A stretch of DNA of 35,347 nucleotides from Bacteroidales bacterium (GCA_017535325.1 JAFXUC010000015.1:1-35347), one strand, 5' to 3'; counted from the stretch's first letter, positions 23,714-33,781 are shown. Program-made: numbers and translations. The notes: generated from the sequence alone by a model not told the origin.

Positions 23714-24430
23714 TTATTTTTCCTTGTCGTTTTTGGTAAATACGTTTTTGTAAACAACTCCTGCAAGAGCGGCACCTGTCAAAGGAGCAAGAATGAATAC
23801 CCACAACTGGCTCATAGCCAAAGCATTTTCAGAGAACAAAGCCTGAGAAATACTGCGTGCGGGGTTTACGCTCGTGTTTGTTAGTGGAATGCTTACGAGG
23901 TGAATCAAAGTTAAAGTAAGACCGATTGCAAGACCTGCGTTGTTGCCTGCACCGCCGAATTTATCGGTTGCGCCGAGGATAACAATCAGGAACAGGAACG
24001 TCAAAACGGCCTCGATAAGGAACGCGCCCAATGCGGTGCAGTCTTTGTAACCTGCCGCGCCTTTGTAGAACTCGTTTCCGTAACCGTTAGCGGCAAAATC
24101 TCCAACCGCCATACCGCTCTCTTTTACAATCAGGTAAAGGATTGCAGCGGCAATAATTCCGCCGACGATTTGCGCCAAAGAATACAGACCGAACTCTTTG
24201 CCGCTCATTCTTCCGCCCACAAACGCTCCGAAAGATACAGCCGGATTGAGATGTGCGCCCGAAATGTGTCCGATTCCGTAAGCCATCGCAACAACCGTCA
24301 AACCGAAAGCGATTGCAACGCCCAAGAAACCTACCGAGCCGCCTGCAAAAACAGCCGTTCCGCAGCCGCCGGCTACCAAAGTGAATGTACCGATACATTC
24401 AGCAACTAATTTTTTTGTTAATGCATCCAT
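23714..24430 (-). CDS. aqpZ: Aquaporin Z-type water channel
   Basis: The 238-residue inner-membrane protein has six hydrophobic helices and the two half-helix motifs SGAHLNPAVS (NPA at 62-64) and TNTSVNPARS (NPA at 189-191). The residues lining the selectivity filter fit AqpZ rather than glycerol facilitators: F42 in AFGLT, H177 in LIHLVSIP, T186 and R192 around the second NPA. It therefore should pass water and little glycerol. The gene is monocistronic, converging on the Mur ligase gene, with a near-consensus -7 box (TAACTTTC on the minus strand, 24473-24466). Confidence 0.93.
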   Translation of the reverse strand: MDALTKKLVAECIGTFTLVAGGCGTAVFAGGSVGFLGVAIAFGLTVVAMAYGIGHISGAHLNPAVSFGAFVGGRMSGKEFGLYSLAQIVGGIIAAAILYLIVKESGMAVGDFAANGYGNEFYKGAAGYKDCTALGAFLIEAVLTFLFLIVILGATDKFGGAGNNAGLAIGLTLTLIHLVSIPLTNTSVNPARSISQALFSENALAMSQLWVFILAPLTGAALAGVVYKNVFTKNDKEK

Positions 24431-24643
24431 TTTTTTGTGTGTTTATTTATTAATTAGAATTTAGCGAAAGTTAGAAACTTTATTTCAAACGGAGAAATTT
24501 TTTTTGTATTTTTTTTGAAAGATTATATATAACGGCTGACAATCAGAATGTTAATATTTTATAATATTAGTATATTTGTATCGCAATCATTTGAAAAAAC
24601 AAAGATAACATTTTTAATAAAATACTATTTTTAGCAAAAACAT

Positions 24644-24674
24644 TTTGGAAAAACTGCAAAAATGATTATATTTG
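24644..24674 (+). promoter_or_regulatory. Promoter of the antitoxin/PIN pair
   Basis: TTTG (24644-24647) and TATATTTG (24667-24674) are separated by exactly 19 bases, a full match to the Bacteroidetes consensus. The rest of the 274-base gap between aqpZ and this operon (24431-24704) shows no other feature. Confidence 0.65.
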
Positions 24675-24704
24675 CGCAATGTCTTATAATATAAATAATT
24701 GATT

Positions 24705-25031
24705 ATGACAGCAATACAGTTAAAACAAGAATTTTTTCAGGAATTTTCTACTATTACGGGCGACGAGAGTTTTTGGCGCGACGCGATAGCGACGTTACGT
24801 AGATTGGTGAAGTTACGCTTATCGTCGTCTGTAAATGTAAAAGTTGAAGATAAACAACCTAAAAAAAGGAAAGTAAAGGATTTAAGTCCCGAAGAAAAGC
24901 GGGAGTACTTGCATCAAAAAGCCGAACAATACAAAGATGAGTATCCTGAAATTGATGAACTATTTGACAGAATGCGCCTTTCTAAGGAAGAATTGCAAGA
25001 TGAAAAAACTCGTTACATATTGGGCTTATGA
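24705..25031 (+). CDS. Putative antitoxin partner of PIN-domain protein
   Basis: The 108-residue protein is small, highly charged and overlaps the PIN-domain gene by four bases (ATGA), the usual arrangement of a VapBC-type antitoxin ahead of its toxin. The middle contains a lysine-rich linker (KQPKKRKVKDLSPEEK), and the second half is helical and acidic (EYLHQKAEQYKDEYPEIDEL), suited to wrapping a toxin. I see no standard AbrB, Phd or ribbon-helix-helix signature, so the DNA-binding part is unassigned. A TTG at 24699 could also be read as start, but the ATG at 24705 is preferred. The role is inferred from context. Confidence 0.6.
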   Translation: MTAIQLKQEFFQEFSTITGDESFWRDAIATLRRLVKLRLSSSVNVKVEDKQPKKRKVKDLSPEEKREYLHQKAEQYKDEYPEIDELFDRMRLSKEELQDEKTRYILGL

Positions 25032-25453
25032 AAAAAGTGTATCTTGACACCAACATTATGTTGGATTATTTGGAGCAACGTTGTTTTTCTGAAAATGCAA
25101 AGATAATTTTCAAATTGTCGAAGAAAGGCAAATTTCTTGTGTATGCCTCGTTGTTGTCATTTGTTAATATTGCCTATATCCGTCGCAAACATTCCGTAGA
25201 CGAAATATATGCCGACCTCAGCTGTTTACGTAGTATTGTGAGCGTAGTGCCAATAGACGATGTTCAACTTGATAATGCACTGAATGTGAAAATTAAAGAT
25301 TTTGAAGATAATATACAATTTCAATGCGCCAAGGCTGCGGGCTGTGATGTGATTGTTACCAACAATACAAAAGATTTCGCAGGTCTTAATGGCATTGATA
25401 TTATGTCCTCGGAGGACTTTTTGCTTGATTTGTTTGCTGATGAAGAAGTGTGA
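25028..25453 (+). CDS. PIN-domain ribonuclease, VapC-like toxin
   Basis: The 141-residue protein is a PIN-domain nuclease. The first acidic residue is in KKVYLDTNIMLDYLE (D7, then D13), a further acidic position is E22 or D58 in the middle, and the third is in CDVIVTNNTKDFAGLNGIDI, where the T-N-x-x-D motif supplies the C-terminal metal ligand. Metal-bound PIN enzymes of this type cleave RNA, often tRNA or rRNA, as toxin of a VapBC module. It is translationally coupled to the upstream antitoxin candidate and ends before a bidirectional terminator. All key residues look intact. Confidence 0.82.
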   Translation: MKKVYLDTNIMLDYLEQRCFSENAKIIFKLSKKGKFLVYASLLSFVNIAYIRRKHSVDEIYADLSCLRSIVSVVPIDDVQLDNALNVKIKDFEDNIQFQCAKAAGCDVIVTNNTKDFAGLNGIDIMSSEDFLLDLFADEEV

Positions 25454-25467
25454 AACTTAATAAAAAA

Positions 25468-25497
25468 ACGGCTGCCGCAATGCGACAGCCGTATATT
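25468..25497. terminator. Bidirectional terminator between PIN gene and DPP IV gene
   Basis: ACGGCTG (25468-25474) pairs with CAGCCGT (25486-25492), with extra inner pairs. T's follow on the plus strand and TTTTTTT on the minus strand, so it serves both converging genes. Confidence 0.8.
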
Positions 25498-25498
25498 T

Positions 25499-27664
25499 TT
25501 ACAAATTTTCTTCAATAAACTTCACCATTTTTTTGTAAAGATGCCATGTTGTGTTGCCGCCGTAGATTCCGTGGTTTTTGTTGGTGTACTGCATAAACTC
25601 GAACTCCTTGTCAGCCTGAACCAAAGCCTCGCAAAAGACCATTGAGTTCTGCGGGTGTACATTGTCGTCGCAACTGCCGAAAATAAGCAAAAACTTGCCT
25701 TGAAGTTTGTCGGCGTATTTCAAGGGCGAATTGTTGATGTAACCCTCGTGATTGTCCTGCGGCAAGCCCATATAACGCTCGGTGTAGATGTTGTCGTAAT
25801 ATTCCCAGTTTGTAACCGGGGCAACCGCAACGCCGAGTTTGTAACTTCCCGCACCGCGTGTCATAACGTTTGACGACATAAAACCGCCGTAACTCCAACC
25901 CCAAATGCCGAGCCGTGAGCCGTCAACAAATTTCAAACCCGAAAGATATTTTGAAAAACTTACCAAATCCTCGGTTTCAAATTTTCCGAGTTGACCGTAA
26001 GTGCATTTGCGGAACTCCGCGCCTTTTCTGCCTGTGCCGCGTGTGTCGGTGCAAGCCACCAAAAAGCCCTTTGAAACCAAATCGTTGTACCACTGAAACT
26101 CGTAACGGTCGCTCACAAGGTTGTAGTTAGGTCCGTTGTAACCGACTACCAAAACGGGATATTTTTTGTTTTCGTCAAAATCCGCCGGCTTTATGATAAA
26201 AGCAATCAGGGAATCGCCAGACGAGTTTTTCCATGAAAAGATTTCGCGCTTGGGACATTTTGAAGAATTTAGACGTGCTTTCAACGCCGCATTGTCTTCG
26301 ATAACACGCATTTGAGTGCCTTTGTTGTCGTTGACGGTTATGTAATAAGGCGTTGAAACCGACGAATAAAAGTTGATGAAATACTTGAAATTCTTTGAAA
26401 ATTCGGGACTGTTGACGCCGTTTTCCGTGGAAAGTTTTTTGCGGTTTTTGCCGTTCAGGTCTGCAACGTAGACCGCTTCCTGAGCCGCATTCCCTCCGAC
26501 ACCCGTAAAATATACTTTCTTGTTTTTCTCATCAACGCCGCAAAATTCAAGAACTTCATTTTTGCCGGAAGTTACCTGAGAAATAAGTTTTCCTTCTGAC
26601 GAATAATGATAAATCTGTCTGTAACCGTCTTTGTCAGAGGTGATTAAAAACGATTTGCCGTTGGAGAGAAAAGTTATCGAAGGCATCACAGATTCTTCAA
26701 TGTAACGCTTGTCAGTCAGGGTAAAAAACTTTTCGGTCTTTGAAGTGTTAACGTCGAACCTCAGCAAATCCAAAGTGTTTTGAAGACGGTTCATTCTGCA
26801 AACCGCCAATTTTCCCGGCTCGTTGGTCCACAAAATTCTCGGAACGTAAATATCCTGGTTTTCACCGAGTTCTGCGGTAAAAGTTTTGCCGGTTTCAAAA
26901 GAATAAACGTGTACCGAAACCTTGGAATTTTCCTCGCCGACTTTCGGATATTTGTAGACGTAATTTTCGGGATAATTAGCCTCGGAAGAATATTCTTCGG
27001 TAATGCCGCTGTAATATTGAAGCGTGTAACTTTTTACATCCGTCTCGTCAAACTTTATGTAAGCCAGGTACTTGCCGTCGGGCGAAAATTCAAAAGCCTT
27101 GTTGAACTCAAACTCCTCCTCATAAACCCAGTCCGGCAGACCGTTTAAGACAAAATTCTTTTTGCCGTCTGTTGTAATCTGCTGGGTGGAATTTGTTTCA
27201 AAATTTTTGACGTAAATATTGTTGTCTTTGACAAAAGCGATTTTTTTTGCATCCGGCGAAAAAGTCGCGAGTTGAATATATTCAAAATCATCACTTACCT
27301 TGTCAATTTTTTTTGTCTCAACGTCATAAACAAAATACTTCGCCAAAAACGAGCGGCGGTAAATTTCTTCGGAATCAGTGTAGAAAAGAATTTTTTTCTC
27401 GTCGCTTGAAAACTCGTAATCCTCGGCAAATCCCGCAGCGGAAAAATTTGCAAGAGTATCCTCAACTTCTCCTGTTTTGTAGCCGTATTTGATGACGGAA
27501 TTAGACCTCAAAACGGTGTAACTTTCGCCGCTCATCATCGAAACGATACCGTAAACGCCCCTTTGACGGAACTGTCCTCTTAGAATATTGTAAAGCGAAA
27601 CCTCGGTTTGAGCAAAACCTGAGACCGCAAAAAGCGTTAGAAAAAGCGTAAAAATTTTCTTCAT
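25499..27664 (-). CDS. Dipeptidyl peptidase IV (S9B serine peptidase)
   Basis: The 721-residue periplasmic enzyme removes X-Pro or X-Ala dipeptides from peptide N-termini. A signal peptide ends near VSGFAQ. The N-terminal eight-bladed propeller contains the DPP IV signature DWVYEEEF, whose paired glutamates anchor the substrate amino group. The C-terminal alpha/beta-hydrolase domain has the nucleophile Ser591 in GWSYGG, Asp667 in CDDNVHPQ and His698 in NKNHGIYGG, with the spacing expected for the family. Length is normal. It begins five bases after the stop of the phosphatase-superfamily gene and is likely on the same transcript. Such enzymes support peptide use by asaccharolytic and gut Bacteroidetes. 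Confidence 0.92.
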   Translation of the reverse strand: MKKIFTLFLTLFAVSGFAQTEVSLYNILRGQFRQRGVYGIVSMMSGESYTVLRSNSVIKYGYKTGEVEDTLANFSAAGFAEDYEFSSDEKKILFYTDSEEIYRRSFLAKYFVYDVETKKIDKVSDDFEYIQLATFSPDAKKIAFVKDNNIYVKNFETNSTQQITTDGKKNFVLNGLPDWVYEEEFEFNKAFEFSPDGKYLAYIKFDETDVKSYTLQYYSGITEEYSSEANYPENYVYKYPKVGEENSKVSVHVYSFETGKTFTAELGENQDIYVPRILWTNEPGKLAVCRMNRLQNTLDLLRFDVNTSKTEKFFTLTDKRYIEESVMPSITFLSNGKSFLITSDKDGYRQIYHYSSEGKLISQVTSGKNEVLEFCGVDEKNKKVYFTGVGGNAAQEAVYVADLNGKNRKKLSTENGVNSPEFSKNFKYFINFYSSVSTPYYITVNDNKGTQMRVIEDNAALKARLNSSKCPKREIFSWKNSSGDSLIAFIIKPADFDENKKYPVLVVGYNGPNYNLVSDRYEFQWYNDLVSKGFLVACTDTRGTGRKGAEFRKCTYGQLGKFETEDLVSFSKYLSGLKFVDGSRLGIWGWSYGGFMSSNVMTRGAGSYKLGVAVAPVTNWEYYDNIYTERYMGLPQDNHEGYINNSPLKYADKLQGKFLLIFGSCDDNVHPQNSMVFCEALVQADKEFEFMQYTNKNHGIYGGNTTWHLYKKMVKFIEENL

Positions 27665-27669
27665 AATTT

Positions 27670-29616
27670 TTATTTTACCGTTAAATTATTATTCTTCATT
27701 CTCGAAATATACTGCTGAATTATCGCCTTTATCTTCTCGTCCATAAAGGGAAACTGCGGAAAACTGTCTTTTTGTGCTATCAGATTGTTTTTCAGAGAGA
27801 AATCCTTCTTATAGTCAAAAATGCCGTAAAGTTGGTCTTGTGAATATTCAATCATCAGTGTGTCAAGATAATACATCGAACTGTTGTTTCTGTTGTTGAA
27901 AACAAAATTCACAAACGAAGAATCCTCCTGAAAGATGTTTTTGCCGAAAGTAAAAACCGGCTTCTGATAATTCAAAAGGCTGAGCAGCGACGGCTTTATG
28001 TCGGTCTGCTGCATAAGACGGGTTGAGTCGCATTTTACGGGCAACTGTCCGCCGGGCGTGTAAAAGAATATCGGAATCAATAGGCGTCCCATGTCGTTGT
28101 TGTAATCGTCTCTGAACGAGGGTCCCGTATGGTCGGCGGTGAAAACAAAAACCGTATTGTTGAACCATTCCTTGTCCCTTACTTTTTCAAAAAACTTTCT
28201 TATTGCATTGTCGGCGTAACTGACGGTTTTGTGCATCGGAATAGAGCCTTTTGTGAAAACGTCTTTGTATTCGTCTGGCATTGCGAAAGGCTCGTGCGAC
28301 GAGGCGGTAAAAACTGTCACAAAAAACGGATTTTTGGCTTCTGCAATAGAATTTGTCATATCTGCAAAATACTTCAAATACGGCTCGTCGAAGATTGCCC
28401 ACGTGCCGTCAAAAAACTCCTTGTGGTCATACTCGTCCATGCCGTAGTATGATTCAAAACCGATGGAATTTGCAAACGCCTGAAAACCCAGAGTCGTATT
28501 GGGCGCACCGTGAAAAAAAGCCGTTGTATAGCCCTCGTTTTTAAGCAGTTCCGGCAATCCCTGCAAATAATTGTTGGAATACACAAAATAGCAGTACGGC
28601 TCTATATAACGCGGTATTCCAGCCATAGAAGCCGGCATGCAGTCAACAGAGCGCAAACCGTTGGCAAAACTGTATTCAAAAGAATAACTCTGCGAAATAA
28701 GCGAATCCAAAAAAGGCGTATAACCTATGCTGTCGCGGTTGAAAAATCCCACAAACTCCCTCGAAAAACCTTCCAACAGGAACATCACGACATTGTATTT
28801 TTTCATTTTGCCGCCGTCGGATTTTAAGTTTACTACGGGATAAAAGAGACTGTCAAGTTTTTCTTCCGGGTAGAATTTCGGGTCTTTATAGTCTGTCTGG
28901 TGAACGGTTGTGAGAATGGTAAAGGGCGTGTTAAGCACAAGTGCCGTTTCAATCGGACGCTTGCAGTAGAGGTCTGCCGAGTCTTGTCTCAGCGGGTGCA
29001 TTTTCCACGCCAAACCGCCTCTTAGACCGGCAAAGGTTATCAAGACAGCAGCCAAAAACGCAACTGTATGTACAGGATAATACACTTTCGGTGCGGCATA
29101 GTCATCCGCCGGTTTGTTGAATTTTATCGGATTGTAATAGAGTTTGCAACTTAAAAAAATCATCGCTACCCCGAAAAGCCACACCAAAGGATATTCCACA
29201 ACGCTGTGCGCCAAAATTTTGGCAATATTGTTTTCGTTGGCAAATTCCGAAAAGAACATAGCCGTTGTACGTCTGCCGCCAAACTCAAAATAAACCGTAT
29301 CGGCAACGTTGATAAAAATGCCGATGGAATTTATAATCAGAAATATTTTTTTGATAACTTTTTGATATTTGACCGTATCCCTGAATTTGAAAGGAATAAA
29401 CTGCGCCACCACCAAAGCGATGTTAAGGTAAGCGAGCGCGCTGAAATCAAACCTCAGACCGCCCCGGCAAATTCCGAGCATATCACTGAAATCCGTTTCC
29501 TGAAAATGGGACAGATTCATCGCATAAAAAAACCACCTCGATGCCATATAAACCGCCATCATCATAAGCATATTGACGGTCATAATAAACCCCGGCTGCT
29601 TAGTAAAAATTCTCAT
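27670..29616 (-). CDS. LTA synthase-type membrane phosphotransferase (sulfatase superfamily)
   Basis: The 648-residue inner-membrane protein has about five N-terminal helices (within residues 10-215) and an extracytoplasmic alkaline-phosphatase-superfamily domain. Its metal- and substrate-binding motifs are NVVMFLLEGFSREFVGFF, the nucleophile region FANGLRSVDCMPASMAGIPR (Ser or an adjacent residue takes the place of the usual Thr), FFHGAPN and FVFTADHTGPSF. In Firmicutes this family polymerises glycerol phosphate on lipoteichoic acid. Gram-negative members transfer phosphoglycerol or phosphoethanolamine to surface glycans or lipids, the more likely role here. It is followed by the DPP IV gene; the AGAGGA upstream of the ATG is a possible ribosome-binding site. 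Confidence 0.82.
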   Translation of the reverse strand: MRIFTKQPGFIMTVNMLMMMAVYMASRWFFYAMNLSHFQETDFSDMLGICRGGLRFDFSALAYLNIALVVAQFIPFKFRDTVKYQKVIKKIFLIINSIGIFINVADTVYFEFGGRRTTAMFFSEFANENNIAKILAHSVVEYPLVWLFGVAMIFLSCKLYYNPIKFNKPADDYAAPKVYYPVHTVAFLAAVLITFAGLRGGLAWKMHPLRQDSADLYCKRPIETALVLNTPFTILTTVHQTDYKDPKFYPEEKLDSLFYPVVNLKSDGGKMKKYNVVMFLLEGFSREFVGFFNRDSIGYTPFLDSLISQSYSFEYSFANGLRSVDCMPASMAGIPRYIEPYCYFVYSNNYLQGLPELLKNEGYTTAFFHGAPNTTLGFQAFANSIGFESYYGMDEYDHKEFFDGTWAIFDEPYLKYFADMTNSIAEAKNPFFVTVFTASSHEPFAMPDEYKDVFTKGSIPMHKTVSYADNAIRKFFEKVRDKEWFNNTVFVFTADHTGPSFRDDYNNDMGRLLIPIFFYTPGGQLPVKCDSTRLMQQTDIKPSLLSLLNYQKPVFTFGKNIFQEDSSFVNFVFNNRNNSSMYYLDTLMIEYSQDQLYGIFDYKKDFSLKNNLIAQKDSFPQFPFMDEKIKAIIQQYISRMKNNNLTVK

Positions 29617-29641
29617 CTTATTTCCTCTTAAAAAAACGCCA

Positions 29642-29649
29642 CAAAATTA
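29642..29649 (-). promoter_or_regulatory. -7 box for the LTA synthase-type gene
   Basis: Minus-strand TAATTTTG (29649-29642) matches TAnnTTTG. It lies 26 bases before the start codon and just after the terminator of the upstream operon. Confidence 0.4.
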
Positions 29650-29662
29650 ATAAAAAAATGCG

Positions 29663-29695
29663 ATAAAAAAAAGAGGCTGCATTGTCTTGCAGCCT
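29663..29695 (-). terminator. Intrinsic terminator after DUF4907 gene
   Basis: On the minus strand AGGCTGCA (29695-29688) pairs with TGCAGCCT (29681-29674), followed by a T-run. The stop codon of the lipoprotein gene touches the stem. Confidence 0.85.
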
Positions 29696-30018
29696 TATTC
29701 TATCACACCCAACGCTTTTAATTCCTCTTTTGTAACGCTCGGCAGGTCGGTTGACTCGGTCATTTTTTTTACCACAAGTTTGCCGACTTTCAAAGCATCG
29801 TCGGAGGTTTTGAAGACTTGGTTTCCCTCCACGGCAGGAATGTTTTTCTGCTCGATAAACTTTTTGCCGTTTACAAAAACCGAATATCCGAAACCTCCCT
29901 GTACTTCCATCGTCTCAACGCGGAAAACAACATTTGAAACCTCGGTTTCATAACTTGTACCGCTTCCGCACGAGAGAATTAAAAACGTGAGGATTAAAAT
30001 CCAAAAATACTTTTTCAT
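29695..30018 (-). CDS. DUF4907 family lipoprotein
   Basis: The 107-residue protein carries a lipoprotein signal (FWILILTFLILSC, Cys17) and a single DUF4907 domain, seen in GGFGYSVFVNGKKFIEQKNI, PAVEGNQVFKTSDDALKVG and SVTKEELKALGVI. The function of the family is not known; it is common in Bacteroidetes. The ATG overlaps the purL stop by four bases, so it is translated from the purL transcript, an arrangement with no evident metabolic explanation. A terminator directly follows. Confidence 0.78.
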   Translation of the reverse strand: MKKYFWILILTFLILSCGSGTSYETEVSNVVFRVETMEVQGGFGYSVFVNGKKFIEQKNIPAVEGNQVFKTSDDALKVGKLVVKKMTESTDLPSVTKEELKALGVIE

Positions 30019-31784
30019 TTTGTTTTCTCTTCAATCCATTTTCTTGCATTGACAAAAGCCTGAATCCACGGAGACACCTCGTCGGTTTTTCTCTCAAACG
30101 GATAATAAGCCCACTGCCACGGGAAAATCGCCCTTTCGGGGTGAGGCATCATTGACAAATGCCGTCCGTCGTCTGAAACTATGCCCGCTGCGTTGAAAGC
30201 CGAACCGTTGGGATTTGCAGGATATTCGCCGTAAGAATATTTGAGCGGAATGTTGTAAGTGTTTTCCTCGTCTTTGAGGTCAAAACGGCCTTCGCCGTGA
30301 GCCACCCAGACGCCCAACTTAACGCCCGCCATATCCTTGAACATGACAGAATTGTTTTCCAAAACGTCAACCGTTACAAACGAAGACTCAAATTTTTGAG
30401 AATTGTTGTGTTTTAATTTCGGGTGATTTTTTCTGCCCGGATAAATGAGTTCAAGTTCGTTCATCAACTGACAGCCGTTACAAATTCCAAGGCTCAGAGT
30501 GTCAGGACGTTTGTAGAAGTTTTCCAACGCCTGACGCGCTTTGTCGTTGTATTTCAACGCGCCCGCCCAGCCTTTCGCCGAACCGAGAACGTCGGAGTTT
30601 GAAAATCCGCCGCAGTATACCACAAAGTTTACGTCTTCCAGCGTCTCCCTGCCCGAAGAAAGGTCGGTTACATGGACATCTTTTACGTCAAAACCGGCGG
30701 TATAAAGCGTGTACGCCATTTCTCTGTCGCCGTTGATACCTTTTTCGCGGATAATCGCAGCCTTGATTCCGGTCTTTTGTCTGCGCAAATGATTGATGCC
30801 GTACTGCTCAAATTTGCCCGTAAAGCCGTCCGGAAAATTAAATTCCAACGGTTGTTTGTCGAAATTGTTGAAACGGGTTTCAGCGCAGGATTTTTCCGTC
30901 TGAATGCTGTCCAAGAGGTACGATGTCTTGAACCATGTGTCGCGCAAAGAGTCGATGTCAAGATTGTTGATTTTGCCCTGATGCGAGATTTTGAGGTTGC
31001 GGCTCGGAATAGTCTTGCCGATGATGTCGTATACAATTCCCTCGTTGTCAAGGATTTTGACAGCATAGTCGAGACATTCGGGCGAAACCTGCAAAACAAT
31101 GCCCGGATTTTCGCTGAAAAGCGTCGTGCAGAGGTCGTAACCGTCCGTCAACTCGATTTCCATGCCGCCTGACATTGTCGGGAAACACATCTCCAAAAGC
31201 GTGGTTATAAGACCGCCCGCCGAAACGTCGTGTCCTGCCAATACAAGTCCGTGATTGATAAGTGCCTGAACAGCGTTGAACGCCGTCTTGAAATATGCCG
31301 AGTCCAAAACATCGGGACAACTCTCGCCCAAGCAGTTGACAACCTGAGCAAAACTTGACGCGCCAAGTGTCAAAGCGCATTTAGAAAAGTCGATGTGCAG
31401 GATTGACGAGCCTTCCACGGGTTTGAGGTCGGGCGTAACAATCTGTTTAACGTCGCTGACCGCGCCCGCCGAAGTGATAATCACCGTTCCGGGAGCCAAA
31501 ACTTTGCTGCCGTCGGGATATTTCTGCGTCATTGAAAGCGAATCCTTTCCGGTCGGAATGTTGATGCCGAGTTCTATCGCAAACTTGCTTGCCGCCTCAA
31601 CAGCCGAATAAAGTCTTGCGTCCTCGCCCTCGTTTTTGCAGGGCCACATCCAGTTTGCACTCAGCGAAACAGAATCCAAACCTTTGTCTAACGGAGCAAA
31701 AACAATATTCGTCAGCGATTCTGCAATCGCAAGTCTTGAACCCGCAGGTGCATTAATTAACGCCGCAACAGGTGCATGACCCAA
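30015..31784 (-). pseudogene. purL: Phosphoribosylformylglycinamidine synthase, C-terminal part after frameshift
   Basis: This frame encodes the second half of the large single-chain PurL, which makes FGAM from FGAR, glutamine and ATP in purine synthesis. It continues directly from the end of the upstream frame with GHAPVAALINAPAGSRLAIA and contains the second AIR-synthase-like half (LSANWMWPCKN, AGHDVSAGGLITTLLEMC) and the glutamine amidotransferase domain. That domain includes the nucleophile in LGICNGCQLMNEL and the catalytic His in MMPHPERAIFPW. The apparent start is a TTG that would be an internal leucine, so the fragment has no credible start of its own. Joined with the upstream frame, the protein would be about 1244 residues, the normal length. 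Exactly one base is missing around 31787. Confidence 0.9.
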
Positions 31785-33748
31785 ACCGTTGCCATACCGC
31801 GTTTGCCGGTGTAGTCAATTGTTACCGCGCCTAAATCTGCAAGCGGAAGTTGAATTTGTCCTACGGTCTGCTGTCGTGCAACTTTTCCCGTAACCGAACG
31901 GTCAACTTTGTTTGTTAACCAATCTTTACATGCAACAGCCTCTATTTGAAGTACTTCGGGTAAATAGTCAGCAAATTTATCGTCAGAATATTTTACTTCG
32001 CCGTAAGTTTTCTTAACGGTTTTGTCGCGCATAATTGTCTTAGGCGGCTTGCCGAAAAAGTCTTCAAGTTTGAGGTTTATCGGGGTGGTTTTGTCGGGGT
32101 TGACAAATTTGAAAACCATATCGCCGGTGGTTTTGCCGACAACGTACATCGGAGCGCGCTCTCTGTCAGCAATCTTTTTCAAGAGGTCAACGTATTTAGG
32201 CTCAATTACCAAGCCCATTCTTTCCTGCGATTCGTTGCCGATGATTTCTTTTGACGACAGGGTTTTGTCGCCGATAGGAAGTTTGTCAATTTCTATTGTT
32301 CCGCCGGTCTCCTCGACCAATTCTGAAAGGCAGTTCAAATGTCCGCCTGCGCCGTGGTCGTGAACCGAAACTATCGGATTGTAATCCAATTCAGAAATGC
32401 CTCTGAGCGCGTTGTAAACACGTTTTTGCATTTCGGGGTTTGAACGCTGAACGGCGTTGAGTTCGATGTCGTTTTTGTACTGACCGGTTGCAACGGAAGA
32501 CACTGCGCCGCCGCCCATTCCGATTCGGTAATTGTCGCCGCCGAGTACCACAACGGGCTGGTCGGGCTGCGGTTTCTTTTTCAGACACGCAAATTTGTTG
32601 GCGTAACCGACACCGCCCGCCTGCATGATAACCTTGTCAAAACCGTATTTGTCGCCGTTTTCAAAATGCTCAAAAGTCAAAAGCGAACCGTTGATAAGCG
32701 GCTGTCCGAACTTGTTGCCGAAGTCGCTTGCTCCGTTGGAAGCCTTGATGAGGATTTCGACGGGTGTCTGATAAAGCCATTTGCGCTCGTCGATGCGGCG
32801 TTCCCATTCCCTGCCGTTGAGATGGTCGGCAAGAGGCTCTTTGTTGCCGGAATTTTCTTCGAGTCTCGGATACGAAGTCATGTAAACCGCCGTTCCTGCA
32901 ATCGGGAAACTGCCTTTTCCGCCTGCCATACGGTCGCGGATTTCGCCGCCCGAACCGGTTGCAGCACCGTTGAAAGGCTCTACCGTAGTCGGAAAATTAT
33001 GGGTTTCGGCTTTCATCGAAAGCACGGTTTCCACGTCTTTTATCTCAAACTCCGACGGTTCAGCGGGATTTGCGGGCGCAAACTGCTCGCTTGTATGTCC
33101 TTCCAAAAACGCAACGTTGTCTTTATAAGCCGAAACTATTCCGCGCGGATTTGCGCTTGAAGTATCTTTGATGAGTTGGAAAAGCGATTTTTCCTTTTCC
33201 ACGCCGTCTATTATAAAAGTGCCGCCGAAAATTTTATGACGGCAATGCTCTGAATTAACCTGCGAAAACCCGAAAACTTCACTGTCGGTGAGTTTTCTGC
33301 CGAGTTGTTTGCCCAAATTTTCGAGATAAACGATTTCTTCCTCGCTGAGAGCCAGACCTTCTTTCTGGTTGTAAGCCCTCATGTCGTCGATGTAGACAAC
33401 GGGGTCGGGTTGTTTTGAAATTTCAAAAACATTTTCGTCAAGACCGTTGTACACACGTTGGAGCATTTTGTCGAAAACAGGCTCCTTGCCGTCCTCAACT
33501 GGAAAAAATCTTTCGATTCTTTCAACGTCAGGGATTCCCATGTTTTGAGTGATTTCCACTGCGTTGGTACTCCAAGGAGTAATCATCTCTTTGCGCGGAC
33601 CTACGAAAACGCCGCTTATCTTGCTGTCATTCAAACGGTTTGCATTGCCGAAAAGCCACAAAAGTTTTTCGTTGTCCCCGTCCAAAAGTGTTTCTTTGAG
33701 TTTTACGGCATAAATCACCGAACTCGCTGACTGATAGAATATTAACAT
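31757..33748 (-). pseudogene. purL: Phosphoribosylformylglycinamidine synthase, N-terminal part before frameshift
   Basis: From the ATG at 33748 (MLIFYQSASSVIYAVKLKET) this frame gives 663 residues covering the PurS-like N-terminus, the linker and the first AIR-synthase-like half: FGFSQVNSEHCRHKIFGGTF, KAETHNFPTTVEPFNGAATG, GGEIRDRMAGGKGSFPIAGT and MGGGAVSSVATGQYKND are all classic PurL motifs. It is in frame up to YTGKRGMAT, where the family continues G-L-G-H-A-P, but here the frame runs on as VWVMHLLRR and stops. The open frame extends upstream of 33748 without family similarity. A -7 box (33781-33774) precedes it. Both halves are otherwise undamaged, which argues for a very recent lesion or a sequence error. 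Confidence 0.9.
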
Positions 33749-33773
33749 ATTTCTTCTTATTGGTTTTCTTAGG

Positions 33774-33781
33774 CAAAGATA
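33774..33781 (-). promoter_or_regulatory. -7 box for purL
   Basis: Minus-strand TATCTTTG (33781-33774) matches TAnnTTTG, 26 bases before the ATG at 33748. This supports 33748 rather than the longer open frame as the start. Confidence 0.45.

Noticed and set aside
27863..31172. Many long open frames opposite the phosphatase-superfamily, DPP IV and purL genes
   Set aside because: They are antisense or out-of-frame shadows, rich in Arg, His and Cys, with no domain or start-site support.
31757..31795. Programmed frameshifting in purL
   Set aside because: No slippery heptamer or downstream structure stands out, and PurL in other bacteria is read without frameshift; a simple missing base explains the data.
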